From the NCBI GenBank assembly GCA_023014335.1, contig JAECYW010000024.1, positions 806,001 to 870,000 of the forward strand: 64,000 bases of DNA, read 5' to 3'. A program made the position numbers and the translations under genes. The notes below the pieces were generated by a model. That model did no database searches. It was not told the DNA's origin and was given only the letters and a program-made list of their open reading frames with translations. The stretch is from Galerina marginata. Its lineage: Eukaryota; Basidiomycota; Agaricomycetes; Agaricales; Galerinaceae. Shown here in pieces: positions 1 to 12,602 of the stretch. How positions within the stretch are numbered: position 1 is the stretch's first letter; each line of letters begins with the position of its first letter.

Positions 1-1201
1 AGGATTTGAGCTGTTCGGCGAAAAGTAATTCAGCTAGGACTGGATTGGCGGCCAAGTGTAACAGAATCCAAGCCGCGGTGGATGAACTCGTATGTTGCCC
101 AGCCATGAGCAGCCCAATCAGCATGTGCGCCACTTCATGATCCTGTAATGCGCTTCCGTCCTTGTAAGTTCGTCCCATAAGCGACGCTATCATGTCGTGG
201 TCTGGTTCTTGTGTTGAAGCCTGAAATTTTCTCCTGTGAATGATATCAATAAAAAATCTGCTAATGCTTCGGTGGGCCCTGTCGCGGCGTCGGTTTACCG
301 GCAAAGGCAAGTTAGGAAGCAACAAATTAATTGGTATAAACCCGGCGTCAAGGTCGTTGTAGAGGGCCGAAAAGGATGTATCAAGATTGGCTCGAACTTC
401 TTTTCCTAGGAGGGTTCTTGCGGCAGTGAGGATCGTGACCTCTTCCATAACGTGGAGCGGGTCAAAGGTTCGCCATGTATCACCGTCGCTGCTGTCAAGA
501 GATTTATCAAAGGGGTGACGGCTGTTCAAATACATCTGGGTCTCCTCTTCGACCAATCCAACATACTTCCGAAAGTTCTCGTGTGTGAGTCCAAATTTGA
601 GGAATTTCTTTTGTTCTATGAAGATATGGCTCGGTGCATCGTACGCAACGTCTTTTCCGAAGATGGGGGTAGTTAAATTCTAAAATCTGGTTAGACGGAT
701 CATTCCCATGAGCGCGACATGACTGACAGTGTAAACGTCCTCGGCATTGAAAACAGCCGTGCTGCCACCCATAATGAAATTATTGCCATGTGGCCCAAGA
801 GCAACGGTGACCTTTTTCCCAAACAGAATAAAAGTGAATATATCCCCATGCTGCGTTCCAATTCATTAACTATTATCTCAGAAACAAGAGGATAGATATA
901 CTCACCTTTTCACGACATTTCTGAAGGAATTTGAGAGGGTCGTTCCCGTAAGAAATTGCGGAGCCAATTATAGGTACCCAGTGAAATACAATGGGTGGGT
1001 TCGGGCCACTGGCTGGGGAAAACTGTTTCAAATATCAATAACAGTTCGTGGATAATGTTGGAAATGTAGCGTACGTACGTGCTGTTTGAAGAGGTTTACT
1101 AGGATCCACATAGCAATTGTGAAGATTGCAACTACGAGAAGGCTTGGGGATCGGAAAACACTGTGGTAGGATACGTCCATACTGGAGCTGTTGGCCAGCA
1201 T
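1..1201 (-). CDS. ERG11/CYP51-like: Lanosterol 14-alpha-demethylase-like P450 (CYP51), 5' part, runs off the window
   Basis: The CYP51 family removes the 14-alpha methyl group of lanosterol/eburicol in the ER during ergosterol synthesis. Reading the minus strand from the ATG at 1201-1199 I see an N-terminal membrane segment (about residues 15-35), then exons at about 1022-906, 850-737 and 679-1. Family hallmarks are HGDIFTFILFGKKVTVALG, LTTPIFGKDVAYDAPS, PNLPLPVNRRRDRA and the I-helix block LMAGQHTSSSTAAW. The AGQHTSS form of the oxygen-activation motif is typical of CYP51 rather than of other fungal P450s. The ExxR motif and the haem cysteine loop lie beyond the left edge, so completeness cannot be judged. 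All three introns are 53-58 bases with GT...AG ends and keep the frame. An internal ATG at 1180 is an alternative start. It could be the housekeeping gene or a duplicated paralogue. Confidence 0.85.
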
Positions 1202-2189
1202 GACGGGTGAACGCAGGGCGAGGCTGCTTTGTACAGGACAAACCTCGATGAATTAGTTCCTAATTCACCTCAATGTCCCGGGACCTCGGACTATCATGAT
1301 AATCAATGCATCAGTTACCAGTGATCTGAAATTCTTCGCGTTACGGTAAATAGTGCATAATGGGAATTCCAGAGACTTAGATCTAAGAACGATGAAAAAT
1401 CGTCGCTCTGGGTGACATTGAAATTCTAGAAACCCCTTTAACCCGGACCGCGAGCTAAATTTAGATTCGATTTAGACCAGGTTGAGTCGAGTTCAGAATT
1501 CATCCAGAGTCCGGGGAACCTCTAAAATGACATAAAATATCCCCGAGAACGCTGGGGCTGTGCTTTCAAAGACAAATCAAGGACGATTTGTAGTTGCTGT
1601 AGGAAAGTGATGCAGAATGGAAGTGTCAACCTCTGAATCAGTGGGAGAAAATGATGAAACGATCACAATTGTAATCCTTGGAGTAACGTTAGCGCGTTGC
1701 GCGAAGTTCAAACCGTCAAGGCGCAGGTCATTCGACGAGCCAATCATGCTCTGAGTCGCGAGCTCTAGTTCGAAGCGCCACACTGAGCAGCACATGACAA
1801 GCCAAGAGCTTGCGAACGGACGTGGCGATCCGAGGTGACTGCGTTATATCTTATTCCTCATTGTCGAAGCTGAAAATTAAAAGTTAGTATGGACTTTAGT
1901 CCGAAGGTGCAGCAAATTACGAAGACATTACACCAATCTGTTGAGGATTTTCCACGTTGATACTTGATAGTACTATGTAGTAGAATATTATAAAGCCAAT
2001 CTGCAACACATAGGAAGCACCAGTGAAACGTTTCAGGTACAATAATGGAAAAAAGCGAGAAAAAACATACCAAGAAGAGAGAAAACACAGAAGATGATCC
2101 CAGCTTTCGCGCCCTATCTGCACTTCCCCCTCCCGCTTTACCATTGGCTTTCCCGGGCCGAGGACGATCTCTTAACCGTCCTCATCCCA
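1202..2189. other. Intergenic, no gene recognised
   Basis: This holds the upstream region of the CYP51-like gene. I see no frame with family motifs. The stretch near 1860-2189 may contain further decayed 3' sequence of the neighbouring transporter pseudogene, but I cannot align it confidently. Confidence 0.4.
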
Positions 2190-3660
2190 TCAGCCCCCCA
2201 GAAGATCAATCCGAGTGAGCTGTGCTCCAGAGTGACTTACCACATCGCTCCGCTCCTTCCGAGCTGCAACTTCGTCCACGCTTCCGTGATCGGAATCAGA
2301 GGGGGCATGTCGCACTCGTAACTGTCGAGGCGGTCGGTGACAGGCAGAGCTGTGGTGTGAATGTGATACCTGTACATCCAATGAGAAGGGTGCTTAAAAC
2401 AGATCAGATTGAGTACGATAAGCTCACCACCAGACCCGAGGCAAACTTACAAGGAAACGAGCATTGAAGCTGCGAAAATGATACGGCAAGCTGCCTTGGC
2501 ACGACACGCTCGGTCCCACCAGGTCTCCGCATTGACTCCACTACCAGTAGCCTCGGCTACAAAGAGCGGCCGAGCAAGGTTCACGAAAAGAGGGAGCAAT
2601 GTAGAAGGAAGCCCAAGAGCCTAGACGTGTCATTTCCTGGTCAAGGAAGGCCCGTACGTCGTCGTTGCTGGGTGGAGCAGCCGATGACTTGTAGAGGTCG
2701 GCTACGTATATCGTGCTGTAAAAGGTATCCGGAATAAGGCTATCTGCACTAGGATATGATTGAGATCCAGCATGACCTTTGAGGTACAAGAACCGGGTTA
2801 TTCACTGATGAGGTTAATTAGTGGAAATTGAAGATAGCAATATTAATGTACACATTAAGTGGCGAAGGTCACGCGGGGTGTTGCATACTACTCCAGTCCT
2901 TGTCTTTTGGATGAACGGCTTTCAACTCGACCCGCTGATAAGAACATAATTAGCACCATTGGTATTCGCGACATGCGAGGATCACTAACCCATCGGATGT
3001 AAATAGCTTGACGAAAACTTTGTCTTAGACTAAGCCAGCAATGAAGACAGTGAGACGCCGACGAAGAGGACAAGGTGCTGAATTCCCTGAGGAAAGGAAG
3101 GTGGTTGAGATCGATGGTCCCACTATCGACGCGTAAGTGATAAATCACGCAAAGAAACTCACAATAGCACAAATGCCAAGCATTCAAGCAGCCCCCGCTT
3201 CTCTGGCACTCTCTTCTGAGAGTAATGCATCGACGATTGCCGAACAGTCAACAGCCTGCACTAGGCAATTATTCAACATATAGAATTCGTATAACAAAAT
3301 TCTGCAACAACATACCGATAAGTGACTGCATAATTATAAGAAGGCCAGCGATGTTCGATTTTGATACACTGAGAAGCAGCACATACGGCGACGCTAACGT
3401 GTTGGCGGTAAGCATCCAGAAACACCACCCCAGCTCATAACGCACGATACGATTCCAGAAAATCTGCACACTCAGCACCCCCTCCATCAAGACGCCTTTG
3501 AACGTTTGCTGCTGGACATGGCCATTTTCTGGTGCCAGAGGCAGTGAAGAGAAAGCCTGTTATTGCGCCTGCTTGCGCTTTGGAGGACTTTTTGGTGACG
3601 GTCGAAGTGGTTTGTTCAAACTTCAAATTGTTCAAATTGAATTTCAAATTGTTGGTCGTG
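2190..3660 (-). pseudogene. Decayed GPH-family sucrose/proton symporter (copy 1)
   Basis: GPH carriers (SUT-like, 12 membrane segments) import sucrose or maltose with protons. This copy is collinear with the better preserved one at 48.8-50.6 kb. In minus-strand order I find KKSSKAQAGAITGF near 3590, VQIFWNRIVRYELG near 3450, SPYVLLLSVSKSNIAGL near 3380, a stretch matching the LPFLG region near 3110, then FYSTIYVADLYKSSAAPP near 2700, FLDQEMTRLGSWASFY just after it, and APFSL near 2390. The pieces lie in different frames with stops between them, and key blocks (the ADNSTSRFGRRRP loop, the NAVQAVDRA helix) are not recoverable. No single product is possible. The two copies share introns, so this is a genomic duplicate and not a processed copy. 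Confidence 0.75.
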
Positions 3661-3953
3661 GGGACTCCGTCACGTGCGTGGAAAAGTGCTTGGCGCGTCG
3701 CCAACTTGAACGCGTCGCGTGTCCTATTCTAGAGTCAACCACTTTTGGGCGGTACTAATACAACATTTTTTTTAAGGATTGCAACCACTATGCCTCGGTG
3801 AAAATATACGCTACAGCTCCAAATTTTTATGATTCAGAAGGTTCTTTCCATAATTACAGTAAACTGTTCGGGGGGATATGCAGTGTGCACCATGTTAGAT
3901 TGATAGCATATCAGAAACACCCGTCGGTCAAAGTAATACTTGTTCAAGACGGT

Positions 3954-6433
3954 TCATGGCGTAGTCGCAGCTGTCGTTCTCCTTCTCGTAATAAGGAGGG
4001 CGGCTACTGACCCCAAGGCACATGCGGGTACTCCCATCAAAAAGATATGGGTAACTCCTTCCATATATGCCTGAAGGACCAGGCGCTTCTCCGTTTCTGG
4101 CAACTGGAAAACGGCTTTAATATTGGACAACACAAGCGCCTTAATATCGGGTGATAGGGTAATCGCCAGATTATCGACATTTTTTCGCAGTTCGCTTGAG
4201 AAGATGGCTTGGGAAGCCCTTGAGAAAAAAAATTGTCAGCGGATATTCAGCGAGTAAGAATAAAGCAACGCTCACGCTAAACCTATAGCGCTTCCAATAA
4301 ATTGCATAAACGTCAGTGTCGCAGTGGCCTGAGGAATCAGAATTGGTTTATGGGCAAATGCAACTTGCGCGACGATAAGCTTGGTTTGATACTCAGAATG
4401 TACCTTGAATATTGTCTGCGAAAACATACCACGTTCTGAATTGCCTGACCGAGTCCAACTCCCGTAAGAATTTGGTAGCCTGCAATGCGGACCGATTGCG
4501 TGTCTTGGGTTACCGTGAATAGTAGCCCAAATGCCACTGAACCAATCAAAGGAGAAAAGAACAGAAAGGGCCAAGGCATGCCAATAGCCTACAATAAAAT
4601 CAGTCATAAGCATGCATTTCTAGATGAGAAGTGGAGCGACCTACGGATACCACTCCTCCACTGGCGAGGCAAGCTTTTGGAAAATGAATACAGTGGCTCA
4701 TAAAAAGAGTCAGACCACCCACCGATGACTCCAGATCTGAACGGCATGCTTGTGGTCAGGTTTTTATCCACGTCAAGCAATAAGAAAAACGGACATCATG
4801 AAGGGAAGAATGTCAATACCAGATCGTGTTGCAGAGTGACCGCGGATTTGGTACATAAAGGGCTAAGCAGAAATCAGAGCCCGAATACCGAAGAAATTGA
4901 CGTCATTCACCAGATAGTACTTGGACAAAGCAAAAAATTAAATCACCGCTGGAAGAGGGTTCACATCACTCACATTCGAAAGAGTGAAGGCCATGTTGAT
5001 CATGAACTTTTCAACAAAACTCTCAGCTTGAAAACTGGGAAAGGGTAGTCATACGCACTCCTTCAAGACATGCTCCTAGCATGCTTTTCGTTTTCAAAAG
5101 ATGTAAAGGGAGGATTGCGTCATGCCCCGCGCGATATTCCCAGATAATAAAAAGAACGAGCAAGACGACGAACTGGACAAATTTAGCACGAGAATACTCT
5201 TTATCAGGCACCAAGCTGAAAACTTACCAGGACAAGTGTCGTGATGACTGCCGGGTCATTCCAAGCTTTCTCATTTCCACCCCATTGCAGAGGAAGTACC
5301 AACATAGTTGTCATCGACACGCTGAGGAACGTACCGACCCAATCAAGACACATCCACCTTTTTATGGTCGACATCTCATTAGTAGGAGCAGGCGTATATG
5401 GGAGCGCCAAGATAATAGTCGCAAATGCTAGAAATCCAACCTAAAATTAACATACATATGAGCGAGACATGGTGGTGGAGATTTGAGCTCCTGACTGGAA
5501 GATTAATGTCTATAAAAGAGAGTGCGCGCTTAGGACCACACAAACGAAGCATGATAGACACCCACAGAAACACCAGCTACGGATTTTAAACAACGAACAG
5601 AAAGAGTCAGCATGGGTAAGACATGAAAAAGGCCGATCATACCGCCAAGTCAACCTATCTATGTCGTGTAAGGAATGGATCGTGATAAGAAGGTTGACAG
5701 CCTACCAGAAAACACTCCTCCGACTAATGGTCCGCCAATAGAGGAAATGGCAAACACAGCTCCAAAAATGCCCAAGAGCAGTGGCCTCTGGCTGACCGTG
5801 GTGACCTAGCAAATGGCATGTCAGAACGAACAAAGTCGAGCAAACCAAGCTCACCTGGGCCATAATGGAGAGTATTGAAACCCACAGCCCAGCTCCTCCT
5901 GTTCCAGCAACAGCACGACCGAATATCAAGAAGCCAACCGAGGGAGCTACAGCACAGAACAAGCTCCCGATTTCAAAGATGATTATAGTCGTGAGGAACA
6001 CAGTTTTTGGTGCGGAGATTGCCAGAACTTTGCCGAAAAAGAGAACGAAGGCAGCCTAACCAAATTCAGGAGAAATTGACGAAAGGAAAAAATTGAAATT
6101 GAACCTGAGGTAGGAAGTACCCGCCTGCAATCCAAGAAAGGTCCGATACTGCGTCAAAATGCGATGCAATCGTCGGTAGCGCTGTTGATATGATGGTTTG
6201 GTCTATGGAAATAAGAAAAAAAGCTATGATGAACGACCTGGAAGAGGTTCAGGTTATGAGAGGCCAAGATGTGCGTACAATACCCACGAAAAAACGAAAA
6301 ATAATTTTCGTCCTGCAAGCAAGGTTGATGCGCCTTCATCTGACGTGGTCAACGATTGGATTTGCGTTGCCTCTGAGTCCAGTTCCTGCTTCACCTCCTG
6401 CTTCACCGTTGGGTCCATGCTGTCTGAGACCAT
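3954..6433 (-). CDS. MFS drug-efflux-type transporter (DHA2-like, 14 TM)
   Basis: Drug:proton antiporters of this group sit in the plasma membrane and export toxins or metabolites. Reading minus from the ATG at 6433 (in-frame alternative at 6418), a charged N-terminus (MDPTVKQEVKQELDSE) leads into ISIDQTIISTALPTIASHF (motif D1 of DHA carriers), DLSWIAGGYFLPQ, then FLTTIIIFEIGSLFCAVAPS and GRAVAGTGGAGLWVS (motif C-like). Later exons give IFGAVFAISSIGGPLVGGVF, WCFW...INLPVGFLAFATIIL, LDWVGTFLSVSMTTMLVLPL, GIDILPFMMSVFL and LQAYMEGVTHIFLMG before the TGA at 3956-3954. The gene is split by many short introns, all of which I could join in frame except the poorly resolved stretch 4640-5050. It lies next to oxidative genes, so export of a product or of a sterol-pathway inhibitor is plausible inference. 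Confidence 0.8.
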
Positions 6434-7954
6434 TGGCGAAGGAGGTCCTCACTGCTCAGGTAGATTAAGACACCTGGGGCACAGTGGCGGAGGGGAATTT
6501 CGACGGCTGAGGCCAACTTCTGCAGAATAGCCTTCAATTTGTTTCTCCGCGTGCGGGCTTAGGCCATGGGAATCGAACCGGTGAGCAATAAGATATGTAT
6601 AGCCATCCCAAGAATGTCCCAACTTCGATTCCATGTAAATCGTAAGGATGAATCAGATGTAGTGAGAGGTTAAAAGCACGATGACCACAGGCTCAGATGA
6701 TTGATGACCTGCCAACTGGTCGCCGCGGACCGGCGAGTCAGGCTGAACCAGATTCCCACAAGAGGTTCCTCGATACCCCGGGTTTGTCCTAATATTAAGC
6801 AATTCGATCGGATAGGCAGTACGTCTGTCTTCCAATCGACGGGTTCAGGTGGTTCTAAAGATGCGCAGTCAAGGAAAACAAACGGCAAATTCCTATTAAA
6901 TCCTGTACTACGTATGTGACCTGGCACCTTGCGTACAACTCGTGTATAAGTGCGTATGACAGCGATGCAAGCTCGTTGGCATTGCAATCAAATGCAGTAT
7001 TGACTCCGTGCCCCAAGTGCTGATAACCTTGAAGCCCGGGGAGGAGGAAGTTTGATTGTGGCGGCTTTCTTATCGATGGCTATGTAGTATGCACCGGTAC
7101 CTCCTCAGGTTTTCGAAGTAAAGTTGCCAACACATTGTGTGGCGGCACACAATCTTTGATTTCCGGTGCACTTTCAGTTCACGACTTGTGGCGCGCGCTA
7201 AGCGTGCATTTAGTAGTGATCTCTGAATTGGTTTGAAGGACCGCCGACAGCCCCTGGGGGCATAGAACCCGCCGCGGAGAGTTAGACCCTTATGGCTGAC
7301 CTTGGTTTCGCATCACTGAGGAGACCGGAATATCATAGTTGAGCCCCTGGTTGAATGTCGAGGAAAGCATAGATCTAGACCACACGCGACAACGTCCGTG
7401 CGAGTCCAGTTCCGTAAATACCAAAAGCTATCAGATCAGTCCGTCTCGGAAAGTAGGTTGACTCTTGAAGCTTGAGTACTGTACTTGGGTGGACCCTCGT
7501 AATCCCACAGAGCGAAAGAAGGGCGAGGGTAGCCGTGGAACTACATACTTGGGCAGCCTCACACAGTATACTTCACATTTCGACCAGATCGAGCATTTTC
7601 ATTCACTCCACACTTCGTTGCAATCAATCCCCAAATTTCTAGTCAAACCTGTTGTCCCGAGGTGTTCATGATGATTAATTCCTTTAGCTAGCTCAGCGAA
7701 TGGACTTTGTTTAACACGTATTTCCTGCTAACTCTTGAAGGAATCATCGCCCCTTCTACTTTTTGCTAAGGTGGCGAATCGACGGGGGGCCAAGATCACG
7801 GACATACGGACTCAAGCATATATTGGGTACTAGAAGCCAAATAATTTAAATACAGTTTAAACGTAGTCAAATTGCAAGTAAAGCCGGGGAAATCCATACA
7901 TAAGTTAATAACACGCCAAATAAACAGTCAGAATACGAGTATGAGGATCCACTA
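6434..7954. other. Intergenic, no gene recognised
   Basis: About 1.5 kb between the MFS gene start and the 3' end of the 7-TM gene. The open frames here are short (105 residues at most), have no motif I know and overlap on both strands. The left part presumably holds the MFS promoter. Nothing else is visible. Confidence 0.4.
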
Positions 7955-9259
7955 TCAAGTTAGGGAACGTGGTTTCTCCATTTCAGCATACTCTAGCCGT
8001 GATTCTACGTGTCCAAGCTCTATTTCGGCCCTTGATTCAAAATTACCGAGCTCAATTTGGCCGATGGTTTTCGTAGTGTCCACTCTGACGCTGGAGTGAA
8101 TGGTGTCAGAACCCCCGAATGACCGGTTCCCGGAGCGGAAATTCCTAGCAAAGCGGGGAGTACTGGCGAAATCGTCGCTTTTGTCGTGCATCGGAACGTT
8201 CCGGTCCGTCCAATGGGAGGTCGACGCCCATACCGTCGCCAATAAAACTCCTACAATCTCCACGTAATCGTTGGTGAGAAATGTATAGCTTCCTTTGAGG
8301 AAGTTGGGGTCTCGGAACAACATAATGAGCTGTACGATGCTCAGAATGACTGGGAATACGAAATTGGAGATGGCAATCCAGAATAATCCCTTAAGCCTTG
8401 CGGCATAGGATACTAATGAGAGATGGTAAGGTTTCAGAATAGTTCCGATAAATGTATACACCCACCGTGGCTGCTGCCAGACGGCATTGCTCGCCCAGGA
8501 GTTCCGAGCCCGGATTTAAGCCGATAGATGAACAAAATGGATGTCGCTCTGCCGTTTCAGTTAGAAACTAGAAACTAAATTGGCATCAAAAGGACTCGTA
8601 ACGTACGTATTGTCTATGACCTGGAGTATCCACTCGATTTTAATACCTGGATGTGCATTCCACGATTTTTGAGCGTCAGTGATAGGGTTTCCAGATCCCG
8701 GGCCTTGAACATAGGCGATGTATTCGACCGAAAAGATTATGATGTTGATCAGTCGGCCAATTTTTATCAGGACCACCGGGACGAAGATAGAATACCATAT
8801 ACTCTTGGGTGTGCGTGAGAAGGGGTAAACGGCCGCGAGTCGGACAACAAGTATTAGTTCCACCAGCCATGGAGTAGAGCTGATGAGAACAGAAAATACT
8901 AGGGCAGATGTTGCTGGAAATGGTTGCAAAGGCGACAATATTGCATTGATCTAGTGTTGTAAAGCTTAAGCAAGTTGCAATGGTGAATTTCTTTAGATAA
9001 TTACTTCGAGGGCGCCGTTGAAAAGGCCCATGAACAGCCCTACGACGATGGACAAGACATTCAAAAAGAAGATTGGCTGACGTCGGCTCTCCTTTGTAGA
9101 GAAAAAGAATAACGCGACGAGCAACGGTAGAAGGATGCCGGACCACACGGTACCAATCATAAGAAAGACAAGAGATGGTTGAATAGCAGCAATGTAGTTC
9201 AGGCCAGGTGGGGGCGGAGGGAAGACATTCGGCAAGGCGGCTGTGGCATTTGGGTCCAT
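7955..9259 (-). CDS. Seven-transmembrane protein, receptor-like, family uncertain
   Basis: Minus-strand model from the ATG at 9259 (MDPNATAALPNVFPPPPPG) in four exons, roughly 9259-9007, 8953-8606, 8541-8464 and 8410-7955, about 375 residues. The first intron join (GALE to INAILSPLQ) and the later ones keep the frame. Seven hydrophobic segments can be counted: four before residue 200, one short one in exon 3, and two in exon 4 (LFWIAISNFVFPVILSIVQ and YVEIVGVLLATVWAS). A long hydrophilic tail follows, rich in Ser, Arg and Glu. It contains an imperfect internal repeat (IELGNFESRAE / IELGHVESRLE). The layout (short outside N-terminus, 7 TM, charged tail) fits a GPCR-like fungal protein, but I see no diagnostic STE2, STE3 or cAMP-receptor motif, so ligand and role are unknown. 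Confidence 0.6.
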
Positions 9260-10857
9260 GTTATGGGTGGTATAGTTAAAGGTAGATTGGGACAACGACG
9301 GGTTAAAAGCATTTCTTTTCAAGTTTAAGTTCGATTTGTATACGCTCACAGAATGCTTGCAATTGGGTAGCCAGCGATTCTCCACATCAGTGCATAGATC
9401 CTTGATCTGAGGCAGATCAGATATTCATGGCTTCCATCAAGTTTATGATAGTGCTTTTTCTTTGATAACCAACCGATGTTGATGCGCTATAAGTGTCTCT
9501 GGGATCACGCTTGCCAAAATAAAGGATGCTAACACTGCCAACGACTGGGTTTGTGTCTACGTATTTATAATCTCGCCGCTTCAGTCGGATAGAAGAAATA
9601 GAGCCCACTGACATGATCCCATGTAGTGGGGAGGGCCGATTTGGCTGAAAGAATGTAGATTGCAGAAGTGATTGGGTTTCATAACGCTTTCTAAGGAAGC
9701 CCTATCGTCCATACGCGGAGGTAGGGGGGCGATGATTTTGCACGCACCCAAGGCCTCTTTGACCGGGCTGAAACAATCTTTAGTCTTACCTACTTCTTTG
9801 CTCCTTTGACACGCAGCCAACAATTCTTCGAAACTCAGAAAGCTTCTTCCAAGATAGTTTGATGGCGATGAGGAAAAGGCGCTACTGTAGAATAGAACAT
9901 TTGGGAAAATGGCTATTTGTAGCTCACCTGCACCTTGAGGCGGACTGTGGATAATATAAACTGACCCGGAGTATGTGGAACGAAACGAACTTCAAGTATG
10001 TGTTCCCAATTCAATTTCTTATCCTCTCTACTGGTAGTTACTCCATTGGGCCATTAGTCAGGGCCTGACGTCTTTGTGCCTTTACGCCTGTACTTGTGAA
10101 TGGAAAGCCGACCCAACCAGAATAGAATTTTGGAACCAACCTCAGTTCACGGGCAGGAAGGGGTTCTATAATTGGGTGTCTGTGAGAAAGGGAACCAAGA
10201 GATTTTTTAAATGCAGCCGGTATAATCTTACAGCTGTCACTTGGACAGAGATTGTGAGTTTTAGACATTCTCACGACGGATTGACCGACGATCTCCCGCG
10301 CGCCAATGTCTGGAATCATCAAACACGTAGATAAATTGTTTCTGATTCGAGTATATTATAGGTTCCAATGTTGGGGAAATATATCTGTAGCGTTATTAAG
10401 ACACACCTTACCACCACCTCCCTGAAATCAAGCGAATGCAATTTCACCAGATTGTCTGTTCTCGGGCGCTAAATATCTACGCTCGTTGACATGCTGTCTC
10501 TAAGATTGCATAGACTATGTTTATAATATATTCTGTAGGCGTATATTACAACAAACGGGCTTGATATATTTTGTCGGCGAGCCACCATAGTGCGTTTTCG
10601 AAAATACTAGATACTCACGTCGTGCCTATCAGGATGGTTCTCTTGCATTTGGCGCACGCCGTTGTATCAAAGCCCTGAGTCGGACAAGTTACATACGCCG
10701 CCACCTCAGAGTTTTTCTAGTTGTGGCCTTCGCTAAGTCGTCTTGCACTGTCCACCAAATAACATACGATAATTCACAAAGTATATATTTGAAATTTTGG
10801 CTCGGATGCGAAAAATGAATCGTGCCCCTTAGCACTTCCCCTACATAAAAATAACTA
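9260..10857. other. Intergenic, only short unrecognised frames
   Basis: Two short minus-strand frames (9581-9823, starting MLAACQRSKEVGKTK, and 10038-10322) have no family motif and no clear splice partners. The part next to 9260 should be the promoter of the 7-TM gene and the AT-rich part at 10330-10850 the 3' flank of the P450 gene. Confidence 0.35.
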
Positions 10858-12602
10858 CTATGTATCACGTCGGTGAAGTACTATGTCAGCTTCAAACTTT
10901 GGAAGGGGTAATTGAAGGAAACTGTTCTGGAGCACCTCCAAGCCGGATGCTACGCCTTTCTCAAACTTGATCTCGGCGTCGTACAAGTGAAAGCAAAGAA
11001 TCACAAACATACGTACGGTTGACTTAGCAAGAAAAGCCCCAGAGCACTTGGAAATTCTGATTAGCTTCTTTAAAAGTCGTAAATAAAGCAAGCTCACGAC
11101 ATGGGGGCCGGCGCTAAATGCAAGTGACCGATTTGGAGCCTGGCTTTGGATGTAACGGTCGGGTTTGAACCTCTGCGCATCCTCGAAATGATCGTTACTG
11201 TGATGGTACCCCTGGGTATCAGCCAAAATATAGTCTCCCTTGGAAATCGGAACGACAGATCCATTGTCGTCCATGAGGGAAGTATCCGTGGTTGCCTGCC
11301 GCAATACAACAGTCTGGGCCAAGAGTCGGATCACCTCGTTGACTGTAGAACTGAGTAAAGGAAAGTCCGGAGTAAGGCTTCGCGCATCTAGCTGAAGCAG
11401 CTGGGGTAACTGAGGGTACTTGGTGTCCACCGCTTGCTGTATTTCCTGCCGTATTTCCCGGTATAGATCTGGATAGACCAGGATGTAGCGCATCACCCAG
11501 TTCGTAAGGCGAGCGATGTTACCCGATGTGCCCCAGAGGAGATAATTTATTATCCGTGACGTTTCTTCGTCCGTGGTTGGGGATTGCTTGAGCTTTCGAG
11601 TCACGATCGACATAAGCTCGGACGCGCCTTGGAGATCTCCCTCATCATTATCCGTCCAGTATTGTTCTATATGGGCAGACACGGTATCCAACAAACTTTC
11701 TCGTCCTTGTATTGCGCTACGAGAGAAATAAGGTAGTCGGCGGATGATATTGTGAACACCGTTGTCGTACGCCCTCCAGTGGTTGTATGTCTTCGCTTTG
11801 CAATTAAAGTTCGTTCCCATAAACATGCCGTACACTGCGAAGTGATTGGCGCTAAAAACAAACTCGTCCAAGGAATATGTTGTCGGATTTTCGCTGGCGG
11901 TAAACCTGCGTAGATGCTGAATTACTATAGCGTTATAAGCGTTCATAAGAGGCCCGGCGCGATTGGGGCTGAGGAGTCCGTGTGAGGCGCCGAAAATGTC
12001 AAGAACCGCCGGCCATATTTTGGGCATCCGTTCGTCATCGAGGCCGGAGATAACGTGGAGGTTCAGATAATCGACGATCCCGAAGTCCGTGCTCTTGCGG
12101 TGGAGGATAGTTAGGATGGACTTCGGCGAGGATGTGATCAGGATTGTGCGACCAGCGGCATAGATTTTGTATACAGAACCGTATCGATTTCTATTTGCGT
12201 CATCAGAAATCCGCCTAAAGTCCAAGAAACACTCAGATATCGAGCAGTAACATACCGGCAGTCCTGCAGAAAATTTGTCGGAGCGCGAACAAAGTCAAGA
12301 GCACTCCCGACCCATGGGAATGACGTCTTGACCATAGGGATTGCCGACGAAACAGAGCGGCGAAAAACCCGGCGATAGGTGACGAGTGCGAGGGCGAGTA
12401 TCAAGATAGAGGCAGTGAAGCTAGGCAAGAATAAATGGTGCTTGGACGACCACCGCGACTGTCCAATACTGGACGAAAAATAAGCAGCCAAGAAGCTGGG
12501 ATATGTCTTTGAACTCATCTTTGTCATGCTTCGGAGAGCGATCTCGACGGGAGGCTTTATAGCTAACGAAAGGCTAGCTGCAGCTATCAACTGATACAGC
12601 AT
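10858..12602 (-). CDS. Cytochrome P450 with atypical I-helix
   Basis: Haem-thiolate monooxygenase anchored to the ER. Three exons on the minus strand, about 12602-12267, 12225-11098 and 11046-10858. The last intron (11047-11097, 51 bases) splits the haem loop: FSAGPHV joins CSGAFLAK to give the F-x-x-G-x-x-x-C-x-G signature. Also visible are EVIRL (ExxR), FKPDRY (PERF-like) and an N-terminal membrane stretch FTASILILALALVTY. The I-helix reads LLWGTSGNIARLTNW and lacks the usual acid-Thr pair, as in the CYP7/CYP8-like group. About 545 residues from the ATG at 12602; an in-frame ATG at 12527 (MTKMSSKTYP) gives a more usual length of about 520. It is divergent from the GMC oxidoreductase across 1.5 kb, which may mean shared regulation. 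The substrate is unknown. Confidence 0.85.

Noticed and set aside
452..676. Plus-strand frame of 74 codons.
   Set aside because: It is the antisense of the CYP51-like exon, which carries clear family motifs on the minus strand.
6545..6610. Possible tRNA gene on the minus strand because of a perfect B-box-like GGTTCGATTCC.
   Set aside because: The five bases on either side of the loop do not pair as a T-stem, and there is no matching A-box or acceptor stem at the right distance.
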